Shown here: one piece after another, positions 18,642 through 27,480 of the stretch
Position numbering within the stretch: position 1 is the first letter of the stretch
How the letters are laid out: every line of letters begins with the position of its first letter
Made by a program: the position numbers and the translations under genes
NCBI GenBank assembly: GCA_963704405.1
Contig: OY969903.1
Span: 4,588,001-4,652,000, forward strand
DNA length: 64,000 nucleotides
Reading direction: 5' to 3'
DNA from: MFD01213-c1 sp963704405
GTDB lineage: Bacteria > Planctomycetota > Phycisphaerae > Tepidisphaerales > Tepidisphaeraceae
The notes under the pieces: generated by a model
Databases searched by the model: none
Told to the model about the DNA's origin: nothing
What the model saw: only the letters and a program-made list of their open reading frames with translations

Positions 18642-19562
18642 ATGCCCCAAGCATGGCTCAATCACCAATTTCTCGACGAATCAACCGCCACGATCTCTAT
18701 CCGCGACACCGGCCTGCTCCACGCCGCCGGCGCGTTCACGACGATGCGGAGTTTTGGGGGGAAGGTCTTTCGCCTTCAACAGCATCTTCATCGCATCCGT
18801 CAATCATGCGAGGCTCTGTTCATCCCGCTGCAGCAAAAGGACGACGAGCTCTCCGCCGCGGTCACTGAGTTGCTGGCCCGCAACAGCCTTGCCGACGCCC
18901 GCCTTCGCCTGACTGTCACTCGCGGGCTGGCGAAGCAGGATCCGCTTCATGGCACCCATCTGGAGCCGACTACACTGCTGACCGCCGCCGGGATTGAGCC
19001 GTATCCCCAGGAGTATTACAACCGCGGCATGACGGTCATCGTTGTCGATGATCAAAAGGCCAATCCCTATGATATTCAGGCGGGCCATAAGACGCTGAAT
19101 TATTTCAGCCGGCTTACGGCCCTGCGCGAAGCCAATCGGCGAGCCGCCGGTGAAGCGATCTGGTTCAATGTCCACAATTATCTTCAATCTGGCAGCATCA
19201 GTAATGTCTTTATCGTAAAAGCAGGCACTCTTCTTACGCCGCCCACCGCGGCCGATCTGCGAACGCAGGCGATTGCGGAGACAGTTCCATATCCGCGATC
19301 CGCCGTGCTGCCGGGGATTATCCGGGCGGCGGTGATGGATCTGGCGATTAAAGCCGAAATTCACGCGAAGCCCGCTCCGCTGACCATCAATGATCTGCTT
19401 GAGGCGGACGAAGTGTTTCTCACCAACAGCATCATGGGCGTGATGCCCGTCTGCCGCATCGAACGCCGCGCTATCGGGCAGGATAAGCCCGGCCCTGTCA
19501 CGCGCCAGCTTTCGGACATGCTGCATTCGGCAATTGCGGAGGAGACCAGGCCGACGCCGTGA
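18642..19562 (+). CDS. Class IV PLP aminotransferase (IlvE/PabC type)
   Basis: The 306-residue protein has fold-type IV features: an N-terminal RDTGLLHAAGAFTTMR, the PLP lysine K150 in AGHKTLNYFSRL, and the cofactor loop SGSISNVFIVKAGTLLTP with VLPGIIRAAVMDLA. Family members are branched-chain aminotransferases, aminodeoxychorismate lyases and D-amino acid transaminases. The length and RxxGLxxxxGxFxTMR start do not decide between them. It lies 112 bases after the ThDP enzyme in the same direction, which could suggest a branched-chain context, but that is only positional. Confidence 0.84.
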   Translation: MPQAWLNHQFLDESTATISIRDTGLLHAAGAFTTMRSFGGKVFRLQQHLHRIRQSCEALFIPLQQKDDELSAAVTELLARNSLADARLRLTVTRGLAKQDPLHGTHLEPTTLLTAAGIEPYPQEYYNRGMTVIVVDDQKANPYDIQAGHKTLNYFSRLTALREANRRAAGEAIWFNVHNYLQSGSISNVFIVKAGTLLTPPTAADLRTQAIAETVPYPRSAVLPGIIRAAVMDLAIKAEIHAKPAPLTINDLLEADEVFLTNSIMGVMPVCRIERRAIGQDKPGPVTRQLSDMLHSAIAEETRPTP

Positions 19563-19566
19563 ATGT

Positions 19567-21287
19567 TCATTTGAATCGAGGTGTCGCCTGATACATCTCA
19601 AACGGTTTATTCGCCCAACTGATCGGAGCATACGCCCATCGCGGATCATCCTGCGGCGAAAGATCCTCCGCGCCCTCCGGCAAAGCACGCCGTCGGTCCA
19701 CCGCTTTTACACTTACTGCATCCGGGCTCAAATCATATTGCGCTGCATTCGTTCCTCGCGGCAGCAGAACCATCTTCCACTCGAAAACATCCATCGGCGG
19801 CAAACAGTACGGAGCGGGCTCCGCCCAGACTGCCAGCACGCGCGAATTTCGCTTCAATCCGGCTAACGTCGCAGCCGCAATTCCGCGGGAAGAGGTTGGC
19901 ATCGTATCGGCGACGAAGTTCGCCACATAACGGCTCCCTGCGAACGTCGTACTCAGCAAAACAATTGCAACGCTGAACATCCTGATCATGCCGCTTTGCA
20001 ACTGCGTGATAAGTGCCGCCGCCGCGACGATTGCGAGGATGACATCCAGCGTCAGTGCGAATCGTCCGTATTCCGCAGGCTTGTCTCGTGCGAGCAGGAT
20101 ATATTGCGCCGCGACAAGTATGGCCGGGACCGCCAACAACCAAGCCATGCTGCGCTCGGCCAATGGCGCCCGGTTGCGAGATATCGCAATACCGCCGGCG
20201 CCACAATCGCTGCCATGAATACTAATGTGGACATCCCCTCCGTCATCCATTGGATGGCATTCACGATACCGTTCAGCGACAGGGACGGCCTATAAAAATT
20301 TACCGAGTTGCCAAGGTTTGATTGCGCGATCGTTCGATGAAATAAAAAGTTGTACGGCAGGTACGGATTCGTCACGAGGAAAAGTGCAACGCCAACTCCC
20401 ATCGCTATCGCAGCAATTTGGATTCGTCTTCCCCGCCACTCGCGTCGAAGCAGCACCATCACCGGGATCACTGCAAAGGCAACGATGCCGGTCAGCACCA
20501 TCGCAAATGCCGCTCCCGCGCTCGCGCCGGCGAGAATCGCATCGCGCATTCTGCCCGTTTGTACATATCGCATCGCCGCCAGGATCGTCGCCAGCGTTAA
20601 CACCGTCGCCGGCAGATGCGGTTTGGCCTCGTGCGCCATATTCACTACCACCGGCATGACGGCGTACAACGCGGCCGCCAGCATCCCGGCGGCAAAATTG
20701 CCCGTCCATCTTTTGCCAATCGCGTAAACGATGGCTACGCCCGTCATTCCCCACATCGCCGAATAACAGCGGGCGACAATGTAGAATCGCGCAAAAGCTT
20801 CGGGGTGATCCAGGTAATACGCCAATTCCGATTTCAGGTTGACAAGCTTGATCAGCGATGCAAGCTTCAGCAGTGCCCCCACGGGATAAATCCAAAGCCC
20901 GCCATACTGGTAAAGCTGCGGATCAAAATCCCCGCGGCGCGGCTTCATCCGCGAAAGGGACCGGAATGTGATCATCTCATCCGGCTGCGCTGAATACAGC
21001 CGATAACGCTCGATAATCTTTGCGCGCTGCTCGTCGGTTTCATTCAATACAATTGGCTGATTCCGCCCGCTCAGGAGGTGCATTGCAACATCCGCGCCGC
21101 GGTCCGCCGATTCATCCCACCCACCGGCCAGATCAATGATCTGCCGGCCAGTCCACGGTTCATGAGCGCCATACAGGAATTTGTCCGCGTCCCGCGACGG
21201 CAGCCCCCACTGAATCCCAGTAAAAAACATGCACGCGGCGAGCGCGAATATCCCCACGAGCAAAACCCGCCGATGCGTTTCGGACAT
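19567..21287 (-). CDS. GT39-like membrane glycosyltransferase (frameshifted)
   Basis: This multi-spanning protein starts at ATG 21287 (MSETHRRVLLVGIFALAACM). It has the first-loop acidic region and repeated hydrophobic segments of the PMT/ArnT-like dolichyl-phosphate-mannose family (YSAMWGMTGVAIVYAIGKRW, GMLAAALYAVMPVVVNMAHE, HLPATVLTLATILAAMRY). The frame breaks at about 20165. The other frame continues PLAERSMAWLLAVPAILVAA and ends at 19567. One missing base at a GGCGCC core explains the break. Such enzymes move sugars from polyprenyl phosphate to proteins or lipids outside the membrane. It converges with the aminotransferase. Confidence 0.75.
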
Positions 21288-21445
21288 TACAGCGAGTGTA
21301 GCGAAATCATCCGGCGGCGGCACCGACTCAATGCGCTTCAAAAAATGCCGACCTCTCCTGGCAACCGCCACCGGGGGTTGACACTTCTGCTGCGGCTAAG
21401 GGGGTGACATTTTCGCTGCGATACAACAACCGTTTCCTCAATTGC

Positions 21446-21474
21446 TTGACCTCAATACCCCCTTCCACTACTCT
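21446..21474 (+). promoter_or_regulatory. Candidate promoter of the atp operon
   Basis: TTGACC (21446-21451), a 17-base spacer and TACTCT (21469-21474) lie about 50 bases before atpZ. This is a good fit to a housekeeping sigma promoter in a GC-rich genome. It is the best such match between the glycosyltransferase start and atpZ. Confidence 0.5.
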
Positions 21475-21523
21475 AACCGCCCCAGTTTGTGCAAAATTGC
21501 ACGAACTCGATGGCGGAGCGCAA

Positions 21524-21733
21524 ATGGCAAGCGACGACGACGGCAACTGGGGCCGAAACCTCGGCCACGGGTTTGAAGTCGCCATTGGTGTCGGTCTTGG
21601 TTATCTGGCCGGAAACTGGGTCGATCGCAAGTTCGGCATCGCACCCTGGGGCCTGTATGCCGGGGTCATGCTCGGATGTGCCGCCGGGATGTACAGCCTG
21701 ATCAAAGAAGCGGTTCGGGACAACAAGAAGTGA
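21524..21733 (+). CDS. atpZ: AtpZ-like ATP synthase accessory protein
   Basis: The 69-residue protein has two membrane helices (FEVAIGVGLGYLAGNWVDRKFG and PWGLYAGVMLGCAAGMYSLI) with the Gly-rich GLGYLAGxWVDRKxG pattern of AtpZ/AtpI. The family aids assembly or Mg/Ca supply of F-type ATP synthase. ATG 21524 follows GGAG at 21515-21518. It is the first gene of the ATP synthase operon. Confidence 0.85.
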   Translation: MASDDDGNWGRNLGHGFEVAIGVGLGYLAGNWVDRKFGIAPWGLYAGVMLGCAAGMYSLIKEAVRDNKK

Positions 21734-21789
21734 TCGACGAAGCGGCTGCTGCAATCGTGATCCCTTCCTAAGCAGATGAAAGATTCGAA

Positions 21790-22209
21790 GTGGTTCGGGC
21801 ATTGATCGTCAACCCGTTGGTGGTGGTCCTGTCGGTGGCGGTGTGTTTCATCGCAAGCCGATTGGGCGGGTGGGATGCGCATGGCCGCGACTTGATCGCC
21901 GCCGCCGCCGTCGTGCTTTTTGCGGCGGAATTGGCGGTTTCTCCATTATTTTTTGTGCGCGGGGCGGATCAGGCGGCCGTTGCCCAGGCGGGGCTGGTTG
22001 GCACGGTGCTGCATATGCTCGGCGCTGCCGCCGCGGGTTGGGCCGTGTCGGCGGCGATGCACCTGAAGCAACCCTTTTTCTACATGCTGCTGGCGTTTTA
22101 CTGGTTGACGTTGATCTCGCTGTCTCTCATCTGCGTTCGCGCCGTCAGGACAGCGCCGATGGCCCGCCCGATCATCGGCAGGCCCAGCCCTTCAGTCCAA
22201 AACAGCTGA
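21790..22209 (+). CDS. AtpI-like membrane protein
   Basis: The 139-residue protein starts at GTG 21790 and has four predicted membrane helices (LVVVLSVAVCFIASRLGG, LIAAAAVVLFAAELAVSPLF, VGTVLHMLGAAAAGWAVSA, FFYMLLAFYWLTLISLSLIC). Sequence identity to AtpI is weak, but size, topology and the place between atpZ and atpB match the ATP synthase subunit I family, which helps to assemble the c-ring. It shares the operon with atpB, which starts 19 bases after its stop. Confidence 0.65.
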   Translation: MVRALIVNPLVVVLSVAVCFIASRLGGWDAHGRDLIAAAAVVLFAAELAVSPLFFVRGADQAAVAQAGLVGTVLHMLGAAAAGWAVSAAMHLKQPFFYMLLAFYWLTLISLSLICVRAVRTAPMARPIIGRPSPSVQNS

Positions 22210-22227
22210 TTCGGAGAACTGACCATC

Positions 22228-23364
22228 ATGCAACTTTTCCTGGCCGCGGCTGACGCAATGGACGAAGTGCTGCCGCATACGCTTGTCACCCTTGGTTGGT
22301 TTACCATCACCAATCAGATGTTGATGGCCGTCATCGCCGGCGTGCTGATGATGCTGGTTTTCCCTTACCTGTTTCCCCAGCCCGATGGCAGCGCCCCAAC
22401 CGGCAGCCGCAATCTGTTTGAATCCATCCTCGAATTTCTGCGAGTGGAAGTTTTCCGCCCGGCGCTGAAGGAACATACCGACCGCTTCGTTCCGTTTCTC
22501 TGGACCATCTTCTTCTTCATCCTGTTCTGCAATCTGCTCGGCCAGTTGCCGCTGAATGAAATGGTGACGCTCATCCGCGGCAAGGAAACATACTGGTTCG
22601 GCACGGCAACCGGCACGCCCACCACCACCGGCGCGCTGGCGATCTGTGCGTTTTTCTTCATCCATATCAACGGCATCCTTCAAGTCGCCCGGTCGCTGAT
22701 GGACGGCACCTACGGCCACCATGGGCATCATGAAGAACATTCTTCCGACGGAACACACGGGCACGATGCGGCCCACGACCTGGAGCATGTCCGCGGCGAT
22801 GCCCTCGCCGCGGACGTCCCAGCAAACTTCGCCGCCATCACCAATCCAACCCAGCACTACGCCGATGATGAGCACGTCGGTCATCATCACAACAAGCCCG
22901 ATCATGGCGACCTGCATCAGCATGGCCAGCCCGCGGGATTGAAAATGAACCCCGTGACAGCAGTGCTGGCGGCAGTTCCGCTGTATTTGTGGAACTTCGC
23001 CCCGCATCCGTTCAAACCGGGGAAAGATGCTTCGCCCTTAGGCGCAATATTTGCCCGGATTATGGATCTGTTCATGTGGGCGTTTCTTCTTATTTTGGAA
23101 TTTGCAGGCGCACTGATTAAACCCTTTGCCCTCACAATTCGTTTGTTTGCCAACATGATTGCGGGACATATCGTGCTTGGTTCGTTGATTCTTATGATTC
23201 CTTTAGCAGGAGGAATTGCTCACCAATTAGGAATTGGCGCCCCCGTAACAATTTTGAGTCTGATGATCCGATTGGTTGAACTATTTGTCGCGTTCCTGCA
23301 GGCATACATTTTTACCTTTTTGGTGACGTTGTTTATTGCCAGCGCAGTGGCACCGGAACATTGA
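22228..23364 (+). CDS. atpB: F1Fo ATP synthase subunit a with a histidine-rich loop
   Basis: The proton-channel subunit is 378 residues long, clearly longer than the usual 240-290. The essential arginine lies in LTIRLFANMIAGHIVLGSL, and the last helices carry the conserved LFVAFLQAYIFTFL. The extra length is a loop near residues 164-235 with about 17 histidines (GHHGHHEEH, HVGHHHNKPDHGDLHQHG) between membrane segments. Codon choice changes after about base 23035: the last 110 codons are visibly richer in A/T than the first part. The gene precedes atpE. Confidence 0.93.
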   Translation: MQLFLAAADAMDEVLPHTLVTLGWFTITNQMLMAVIAGVLMMLVFPYLFPQPDGSAPTGSRNLFESILEFLRVEVFRPALKEHTDRFVPFLWTIFFFILFCNLLGQLPLNEMVTLIRGKETYWFGTATGTPTTTGALAICAFFFIHINGILQVARSLMDGTYGHHGHHEEHSSDGTHGHDAAHDLEHVRGDALAADVPANFAAITNPTQHYADDEHVGHHHNKPDHGDLHQHGQPAGLKMNPVTAVLAAVPLYLWNFAPHPFKPGKDASPLGAIFARIMDLFMWAFLLILEFAGALIKPFALTIRLFANMIAGHIVLGSLILMIPLAGGIAHQLGIGAPVTILSLMIRLVELFVAFLQAYIFTFLVTLFIASAVAPEH

Positions 23365-23563
23365 TCTTGAAAATTAGGCATGTGCCCCCAACTTGACCGC
23401 AACCGTTGTGAAGGACCACCCCCCTCCCCCGCGTCCTTTGCAATGAATCTCGCGGTTTAGTTGTACGGACATGTTGAGCTGTTTTCGCGGTTATGCCGAC
23501 AACCGCGCACAACAGAATCGACCGTCGGCTAGACATCGGAAAAAATTCCGAAGGAGCTTTGAA
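23365..23563 (+). other. atpB-atpE intergenic region with hairpin
   Basis: There are 199 non-coding bases inside the operon. A 7-bp stem CGCGGTT/AACCGCG (23486-23492 with 23501-23507) lies about 55 bases before atpE. An AAGGAG (23551-23556) serves the atpE start. Long structured leaders before atpE are known to raise c-subunit output in other bacteria; here that is inference. Confidence 0.4.
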
Positions 23564-23824
23564 ATGTTGATGAATTTACTCGCACAAGCCGCACCTTTGA
23601 TCGGTGATAAGGGCCTCCAAGGCCTTGGTGCCGGACTCGGCATTGGTCTTGTCGTTCTCGGTGGTGGCTTGGGTATCGGGCGAATCGGTGGACAGGCTAT
23701 GGATGGCATTGCCCGTCAGCCCGAAGCCGGTGGACGTATCGGCACCAACATGATTATTGCGGCTGCTCTCATTGAAGGTTTCACCTTCTTTGCGATCATC
23801 TTCTGCAAGAACGTTGCAGGATAA
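23564..23824 (+). CDS. atpE: F1Fo ATP synthase subunit c
   Basis: The 86-residue hairpin protein makes the rotor ring. ATG 23564 follows AAGGAG at 23551. Helix 1 is glycine-rich (GAGLGIGLVVLGGGLGIG), the polar loop is ARQPEAGG, and helix 2 holds the ion-binding carboxylate in AAALIEGFTFFAIIF. The residue after that Glu is Gly, not the Ser/Thr seen in sodium-type rings, so proton coupling is more likely (inference from known motifs). Confidence 0.93.
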   Translation: MLMNLLAQAAPLIGDKGLQGLGAGLGIGLVVLGGGLGIGRIGGQAMDGIARQPEAGGRIGTNMIIAAALIEGFTFFAIIFCKNVAG

Positions 23825-23927
23825 ACCGCTATACAAAATAGCACCAACTATTTCAGGATTCGGCTGGTGAAAACTGGTCGAATCCTTTCAAAGCTTGAGA
23901 AATTGTGAACCGAACGAGGACACGCGA

Positions 23928-24533
23928 ATGCGCAAACGACTGATGTTCCTGGCTCCGCTGGCGATGACGCTCCTGGCGCCTGTCGTGCGGGCCGCCGAAG
24001 AAGAAACCAGGGCCCCCCTGCTGCCGCCGCTTACCGGCTCGGGAAGCGCCGAAACCTATGCCCAGGCGATCTGGGTGCTGGCGATCTTCCTGATCGTCCT
24101 GGTGGTGCTGTATCAGACGGCGTGGAAAAACATTCTGATCGGGCTGAAGAAGCGCGAAGATCGCATCCGCAAGGACATCGCCGACGCCGAGGCTTCGCGA
24201 ACCAGGGCTGAAGCGACGCTTCGCGAATACAACACGCAACTGGCGACCGCCGAAGGCAAAGTCCGCGACCTCCTTTCCAAGGCCGCGACCGACGCGGAAA
24301 AGATCGCCGCCGGAATTCGCCTGCATGCCCAGCAGGAAGCGGAAGAAATCAAGGAGCGGGCGCTGAAGGAAATCGATTCCAGCCGCAAGCAGGCGCTGTC
24401 GGAGATTTACGAGCAGACAGCGAACTTCTCCACCGCCATCGCCGAGAAGATCCTGCGGCGGAACCTCAATGCCGACGATCAGCGCGACCTAGTCAACGAA
24501 AGCCTGCGGCAGTTGCAAACGTTAAATGCTTAA
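23928..24533 (+). CDS. atpF: F1Fo ATP synthase subunit b with signal peptide
   Basis: The 201-residue protein starts at ATG 23928, 7 bases after ACGAGGA. It begins with a cleavable-looking signal (FLAPLAMTLLAPVVRAAEEE) before the usual membrane helix (AIWVLAIFLIVLVVLYQTAW) and the long charged stator helix (KKREDRIRKDIADAEASRTR and on). An N-terminal signal on subunit b is known from planctomycetes and relatives. It forms the peripheral stalk with AtpH. Confidence 0.9.
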   Translation: MRKRLMFLAPLAMTLLAPVVRAAEEETRAPLLPPLTGSGSAETYAQAIWVLAIFLIVLVVLYQTAWKNILIGLKKREDRIRKDIADAEASRTRAEATLREYNTQLATAEGKVRDLLSKAATDAEKIAAGIRLHAQQEAEEIKERALKEIDSSRKQALSEIYEQTANFSTAIAEKILRRNLNADDQRDLVNESLRQLQTLNA

Positions 24534-24543
24534 AATCATGCCC

Positions 24544-24622
24544 GTTGTCAGTGGTCTGTTGTCCGTTGCTAAAGCGTGGTGCATGGCAACGGACAACGGA
24601 CAACTGACCACGGACAAGGAAC
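24544..24622. repeat. Inverted pair of 7-base-period arrays, atpF-atpH gap
   Basis: The plus strand from 24588 reads AACGGAC, AACGGAC, AACTGAC, CACGGAC, AAGGAAC in exact 7-base phase. The minus strand from 24567 reads AACGGAC, AACAGAC, CACTGAC. The arrays face each other across 16 bases and can pair over GCAACGGACAAC/GTTGTCCGTTGC. The element fills the atpF-atpH gap and supplies the AAGGAAC region before atpH. Confidence 0.7.
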
Positions 24623-24626
24623 AGAA

Positions 24627-25184
24627 ATGCAAACCACTCATCACAGCCCGACGATTCTTTCCTACGCACAGTCGTTGCTGGAACTGGCGAGCGAGCAGAA
24701 CCAGGCGGAACCGATCGGCCAGGAAATCGGCCAGTTGGCGGAAGTCATCGAACAGAACCCGACATTCGCCGCCTATCTGGCGGACCCCGGCATCGGGCAG
24801 GAAGACCGGGCCAATGTTCTGAAGCACACATTTTCCGGCAAGGTTTCGCCGCTGATGTGGAACTTCATCGGAGTGCTTAATCTCAAACGTCGCCTGAAAA
24901 ATCTCCCCGAAATCGCGTCGGCTTATGATGACCTGCTCGATGAAAAGCTCGGCAAGATCGAAGTGGATGTCACCGTCGCCCAGAAGCTGTCGGCTGACCA
25001 GCTTGAGCAGGTCCGCCAGCGCGTCAGCGCGGCTCTGAAAAAAGACGCGGTCATTCACCAGTACGTCGACGAATCCATCATCGGCGGACTCCTGCTCCGC
25101 GTGCAGGACAAGCTCATCGACGCCAGCGTCAAATCCCAGCTTCACTCGCTTCGCGAGCAGTTGCTGAACCATCGACCAAACTGA
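24627..25184 (+). CDS. atpH: F1Fo ATP synthase delta subunit
   Basis: The 185-residue OSCP/delta protein joins the b stalk to the top of F1. The N-terminal helical domain (ILSYAQSLLELASEQNQAEP) and the conserved C-terminal end (VDESIIGGLLLRVQDKLIDASVKSQL) are both clear. I chose ATG 24627 because the frame upstream to 24576 lies in the repeat element. AGGAAC in the repeat is the nearest ribosome-site-like sequence. It lies between atpF and atpA as in standard operons. Confidence 0.92.
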   Translation: MQTTHHSPTILSYAQSLLELASEQNQAEPIGQEIGQLAEVIEQNPTFAAYLADPGIGQEDRANVLKHTFSGKVSPLMWNFIGVLNLKRRLKNLPEIASAYDDLLDEKLGKIEVDVTVAQKLSADQLEQVRQRVSAALKKDAVIHQYVDESIIGGLLLRVQDKLIDASVKSQLHSLREQLLNHRPN

Positions 25185-25250
25185 TTACGGAAAACCAAAA
25201 CTCATAAAGACTCGACGACACAAAGAAGAACCGAGACGGAGAACAGAATC

Positions 25251-26762
25251 ATGGCCATTAATGTTGCGGAAATCACCAGCGTCCTGAAGCGCGAAATCGC
25301 CGGCTTTGAACAGAAGCTGCAGGTCAGCGAAGTCGGCACTGTCATTGAAGTCGGTGACGGCATCGCCCGAATCTACGGCCTTCGCAACGCGATGGCCGGC
25401 GAACTGCTCGAATTTGAGAGCGGTGTGATGGGCCAGGTCTTCAACCTCGAAGAAGATTCCATCGGCGCCGTCGTCTTCGGCGATTATCTCACCATCAAGG
25501 AAGGCGACACCGTCAAATCGACCGGCCGCCTGCTGGAAGTGCCGGTTGGTGAAGCCGTCATCGGCCGCGTGGTGAACCCGCTCGGTCAGCCGCTCGATGG
25601 CGGGCCCGCGATTGTCACCACCGAAACCCGCAAGCTCGACATCGTCGCCCCCGGCATCGCCGAGCGCCAGCCCGTGACCGAACCGCTCGGCACCGGCATC
25701 AAGGCAATCGACAGCATGATCCCCATCGGCCGCGGCCAGCGAGAGCTGATCATCGGCGACCGCAAGACCGGCAAGACCGCCATCGCGATCGACACGATCA
25801 TTGCCCAGAAGGGCAAAGGCGTGAAGTGTTTCTATGTCGCGATCGGTTCCAAGGAATCGACCGTTGCCGGCATCGTTGAAGTGCTCAAGGCGGCCGGCGC
25901 GATGGAATACACCACAGTTGTGGTCGCCAGCGCCGCAGACCCCGCTCCGCTGCAATACATCGCCCCCTACGCCGGCTGCACGATGGCGGAATACTTCATG
26001 TGGAAAGGTGAAGCGACGCTTTGCGTATATGACGACCTTTCCAAGCAGGCGGTCGCCTATCGCCAATTGTCGCTGCTGCTCCGCCGCCCGCCCGGCCGCG
26101 AAGCCTTCCCCGGCGACGTGTTCTATCTCCACAGCCGCCTGCTCGAACGCGCCGTCAAACTCAGCAAGGAAAAAGGCGGCGGCAGCCTGACCGCCCTCCC
26201 CATCATTGAAACCCAGGAAGGCGAAGTATCGGCGTACATCCCGACCAACGTCATCAGCATCACCGACGGGCAGATCTATCTCGAACCCGACCTCTTCTTC
26301 GCCGGCGTGCGCCCCGCCATTAACGTCGGCATCAGCGTCAGCCGCGTAGGTGGAAATGCTCAGACGAAGATGATGAAGAAGATCGCCGGCTCGCTCCGCC
26401 TGGACCTGGCCGCCTATCGCGAACTGGAAGCCTTCGCGCAGCTTGGAACAGAGCTCGACAAAGCCACTCAATCCCAGCTCGACCGTGGCGCTCGGCTGGT
26501 CGAGTTGCTCAAGCAGCCGCAATACAAACCGATGCCTGTCGAACTGGAAGTCATGGTGATTTACGCCGGCACCAAGGGCTATCTGGACAACGTCCCGGTG
26601 AACCGCGTGCAGGATTTCCAGACGCAGTTCCTGCAATATGTCGATACCTCTGCCGCCGACTTCCGCAACGCGCTGGCCGAAAAGCGTGAACTGACGGATG
26701 AGATGGAAAACCGGTTGAAGCAGACGCTCAACGACTTCAAGACCAAGGCTTGGAAAGCGTAA
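25251..26762 (+). CDS. atpA: F1Fo ATP synthase alpha subunit
   Basis: The intact 503-residue protein has Walker A GDRKTGKT (residues 169-176), the alpha signature PAINVGISVSRVGGNAQ near residue 363 and the expected N-terminal barrel (VGTVIEVGDGIARIYGL). It is a non-catalytic nucleotide-binding subunit of F1. Unlike in standard operons, no atpG or atpD follows; a strong terminator comes 20 bases after the stop. Confidence 0.97.
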   Translation: MAINVAEITSVLKREIAGFEQKLQVSEVGTVIEVGDGIARIYGLRNAMAGELLEFESGVMGQVFNLEEDSIGAVVFGDYLTIKEGDTVKSTGRLLEVPVGEAVIGRVVNPLGQPLDGGPAIVTTETRKLDIVAPGIAERQPVTEPLGTGIKAIDSMIPIGRGQRELIIGDRKTGKTAIAIDTIIAQKGKGVKCFYVAIGSKESTVAGIVEVLKAAGAMEYTTVVVASAADPAPLQYIAPYAGCTMAEYFMWKGEATLCVYDDLSKQAVAYRQLSLLLRRPPGREAFPGDVFYLHSRLLERAVKLSKEKGGGSLTALPIIETQEGEVSAYIPTNVISITDGQIYLEPDLFFAGVRPAINVGISVSRVGGNAQTKMMKKIAGSLRLDLAAYRELEAFAQLGTELDKATQSQLDRGARLVELLKQPQYKPMPVELEVMVIYAGTKGYLDNVPVNRVQDFQTQFLQYVDTSAADFRNALAEKRELTDEMENRLKQTLNDFKTKAWKA

Positions 26763-26782
26763 GCAGACGCAATAAAAAACAA

Positions 26783-26828
26783 AACCGGCCATGATGGTTC
26801 ATAACATCGCGGCCGGTTTCTTTTTTTG
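26783..26828 (+). terminator. Intrinsic terminator after atpA
   Basis: AAACCGGCC (26783-26791) pairs perfectly with GGCCGGTTT (26812-26820) across a 20-base loop and is followed by CTTTTTTT. It closes the atp operon after alpha. Confidence 0.85.
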
Positions 26829-27100
26829 CTGGTCAAACAAGAATGCCGTTGCAACTTCAGCCCTTCAGTTTGATAATCTCATTTGACGGCTGGACGTTCG
26901 CTTATATCCGCAGTACGCCTGAGCAGGCATGGCCGGGGAGTCTATTAATGTCATTCCGCCGCGCGGCTAATGTTGTCCGGCTCCAAGTCCGCACATGCCC
27001 GGACATCATGCGATCGACAACATCGGAATTTCCCCGCTCGATCCATCCGACGCCCGTAAACGCATCCATCGCCATTTGCCAGTTTTCGCCGGCAACCTCC
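26829..27100. other. Intergenic stretch without a supported gene
   Basis: The stretch lies between the atpA terminator and the PqqD-like gene. Short open frames exist on both strands, but none has a recognisable protein pattern. On the minus strand a strong GAGGAGG lies directly after the PqqD-like stop (27093-27099), which hints at a lost or very small downstream gene that I cannot identify. Confidence 0.4.
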
Positions 27101-27478
27101 TCATTTCAGCTTGGCGATCGGAAAACCAATAAGCCCTTTCTTCGTCAGCGTCTCCAGAAACTTCTCTGTCGCAACCTGCGATTCTCTTTCGGAGATGTTG
27201 TATTTTTTCGCCAGCTTGCGGGCGATTTGCTGAAGGCTGTTTTTGCCGTCGCATTGTTGCCACACAAAGAGCCCAAGCGGATCGAGTTCGAATGTTTTCG
27301 TCGCCCCTTTCGGCAGACGCAGAAGAAACCCGGCCAGTCGGCGCTGTTCCAGTTTCACTTTCAGATGCGCAGTGCCGTCTGCTGATTCCAGCAGTTCGCC
27401 ATCGACCACGCGGATCGGTTTGGAAGCAAGCTGCTGCTGGCGCGTCAGGCGGGGCTTTGTATTGGACGCAAAGAGCAT
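27101..27478 (-). CDS. PqqD-like peptide chaperone domain protein
   Basis: The 125-residue protein has a PqqD/RRE-type winged-helix pattern in its second half: FELDPLGLFVWQQCDGKNSL, then IARKLAKKYNISERESQVA and FLETLTKKGLIGF. PqqD-type domains bind leader peptides for radical SAM or other modifying enzymes, but planctomycetes also have stand-alone forms. No radical SAM enzyme or precursor peptide is seen nearby. It lies right after the DUF4159 gene (stop at 27481, ATG at 27478), so the two are probably cotranscribed. Confidence 0.78.
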   Translation of the reverse strand: MLFASNTKPRLTRQQQLASKPIRVVDGELLESADGTAHLKVKLEQRRLAGFLLRLPKGATKTFELDPLGLFVWQQCDGKNSLQQIARKLAKKYNISERESQVATEKFLETLTKKGLIGFPIAKLK

Positions 27479-27480
27479 GT

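Noticed and set aside
24544..24622. CRISPR-like repeats between atpF and atpH
   Set aside because: Units are 7 bases, degenerate and without spacers; this is a short tandem array pair, not a CRISPR.
25185..26792. A 535-codon minus-strand frame across atpA
   Set aside because: It mirrors atpA codons in a GC-rich gene; the plus-strand protein is unmistakable and the minus product matches no family.
26843..27385. Plus-strand frame of 180 codons after the atpA terminator
   Set aside because: Its second half is antisense to the PqqD-like gene and the first half has no recognisable protein pattern or ribosome site.
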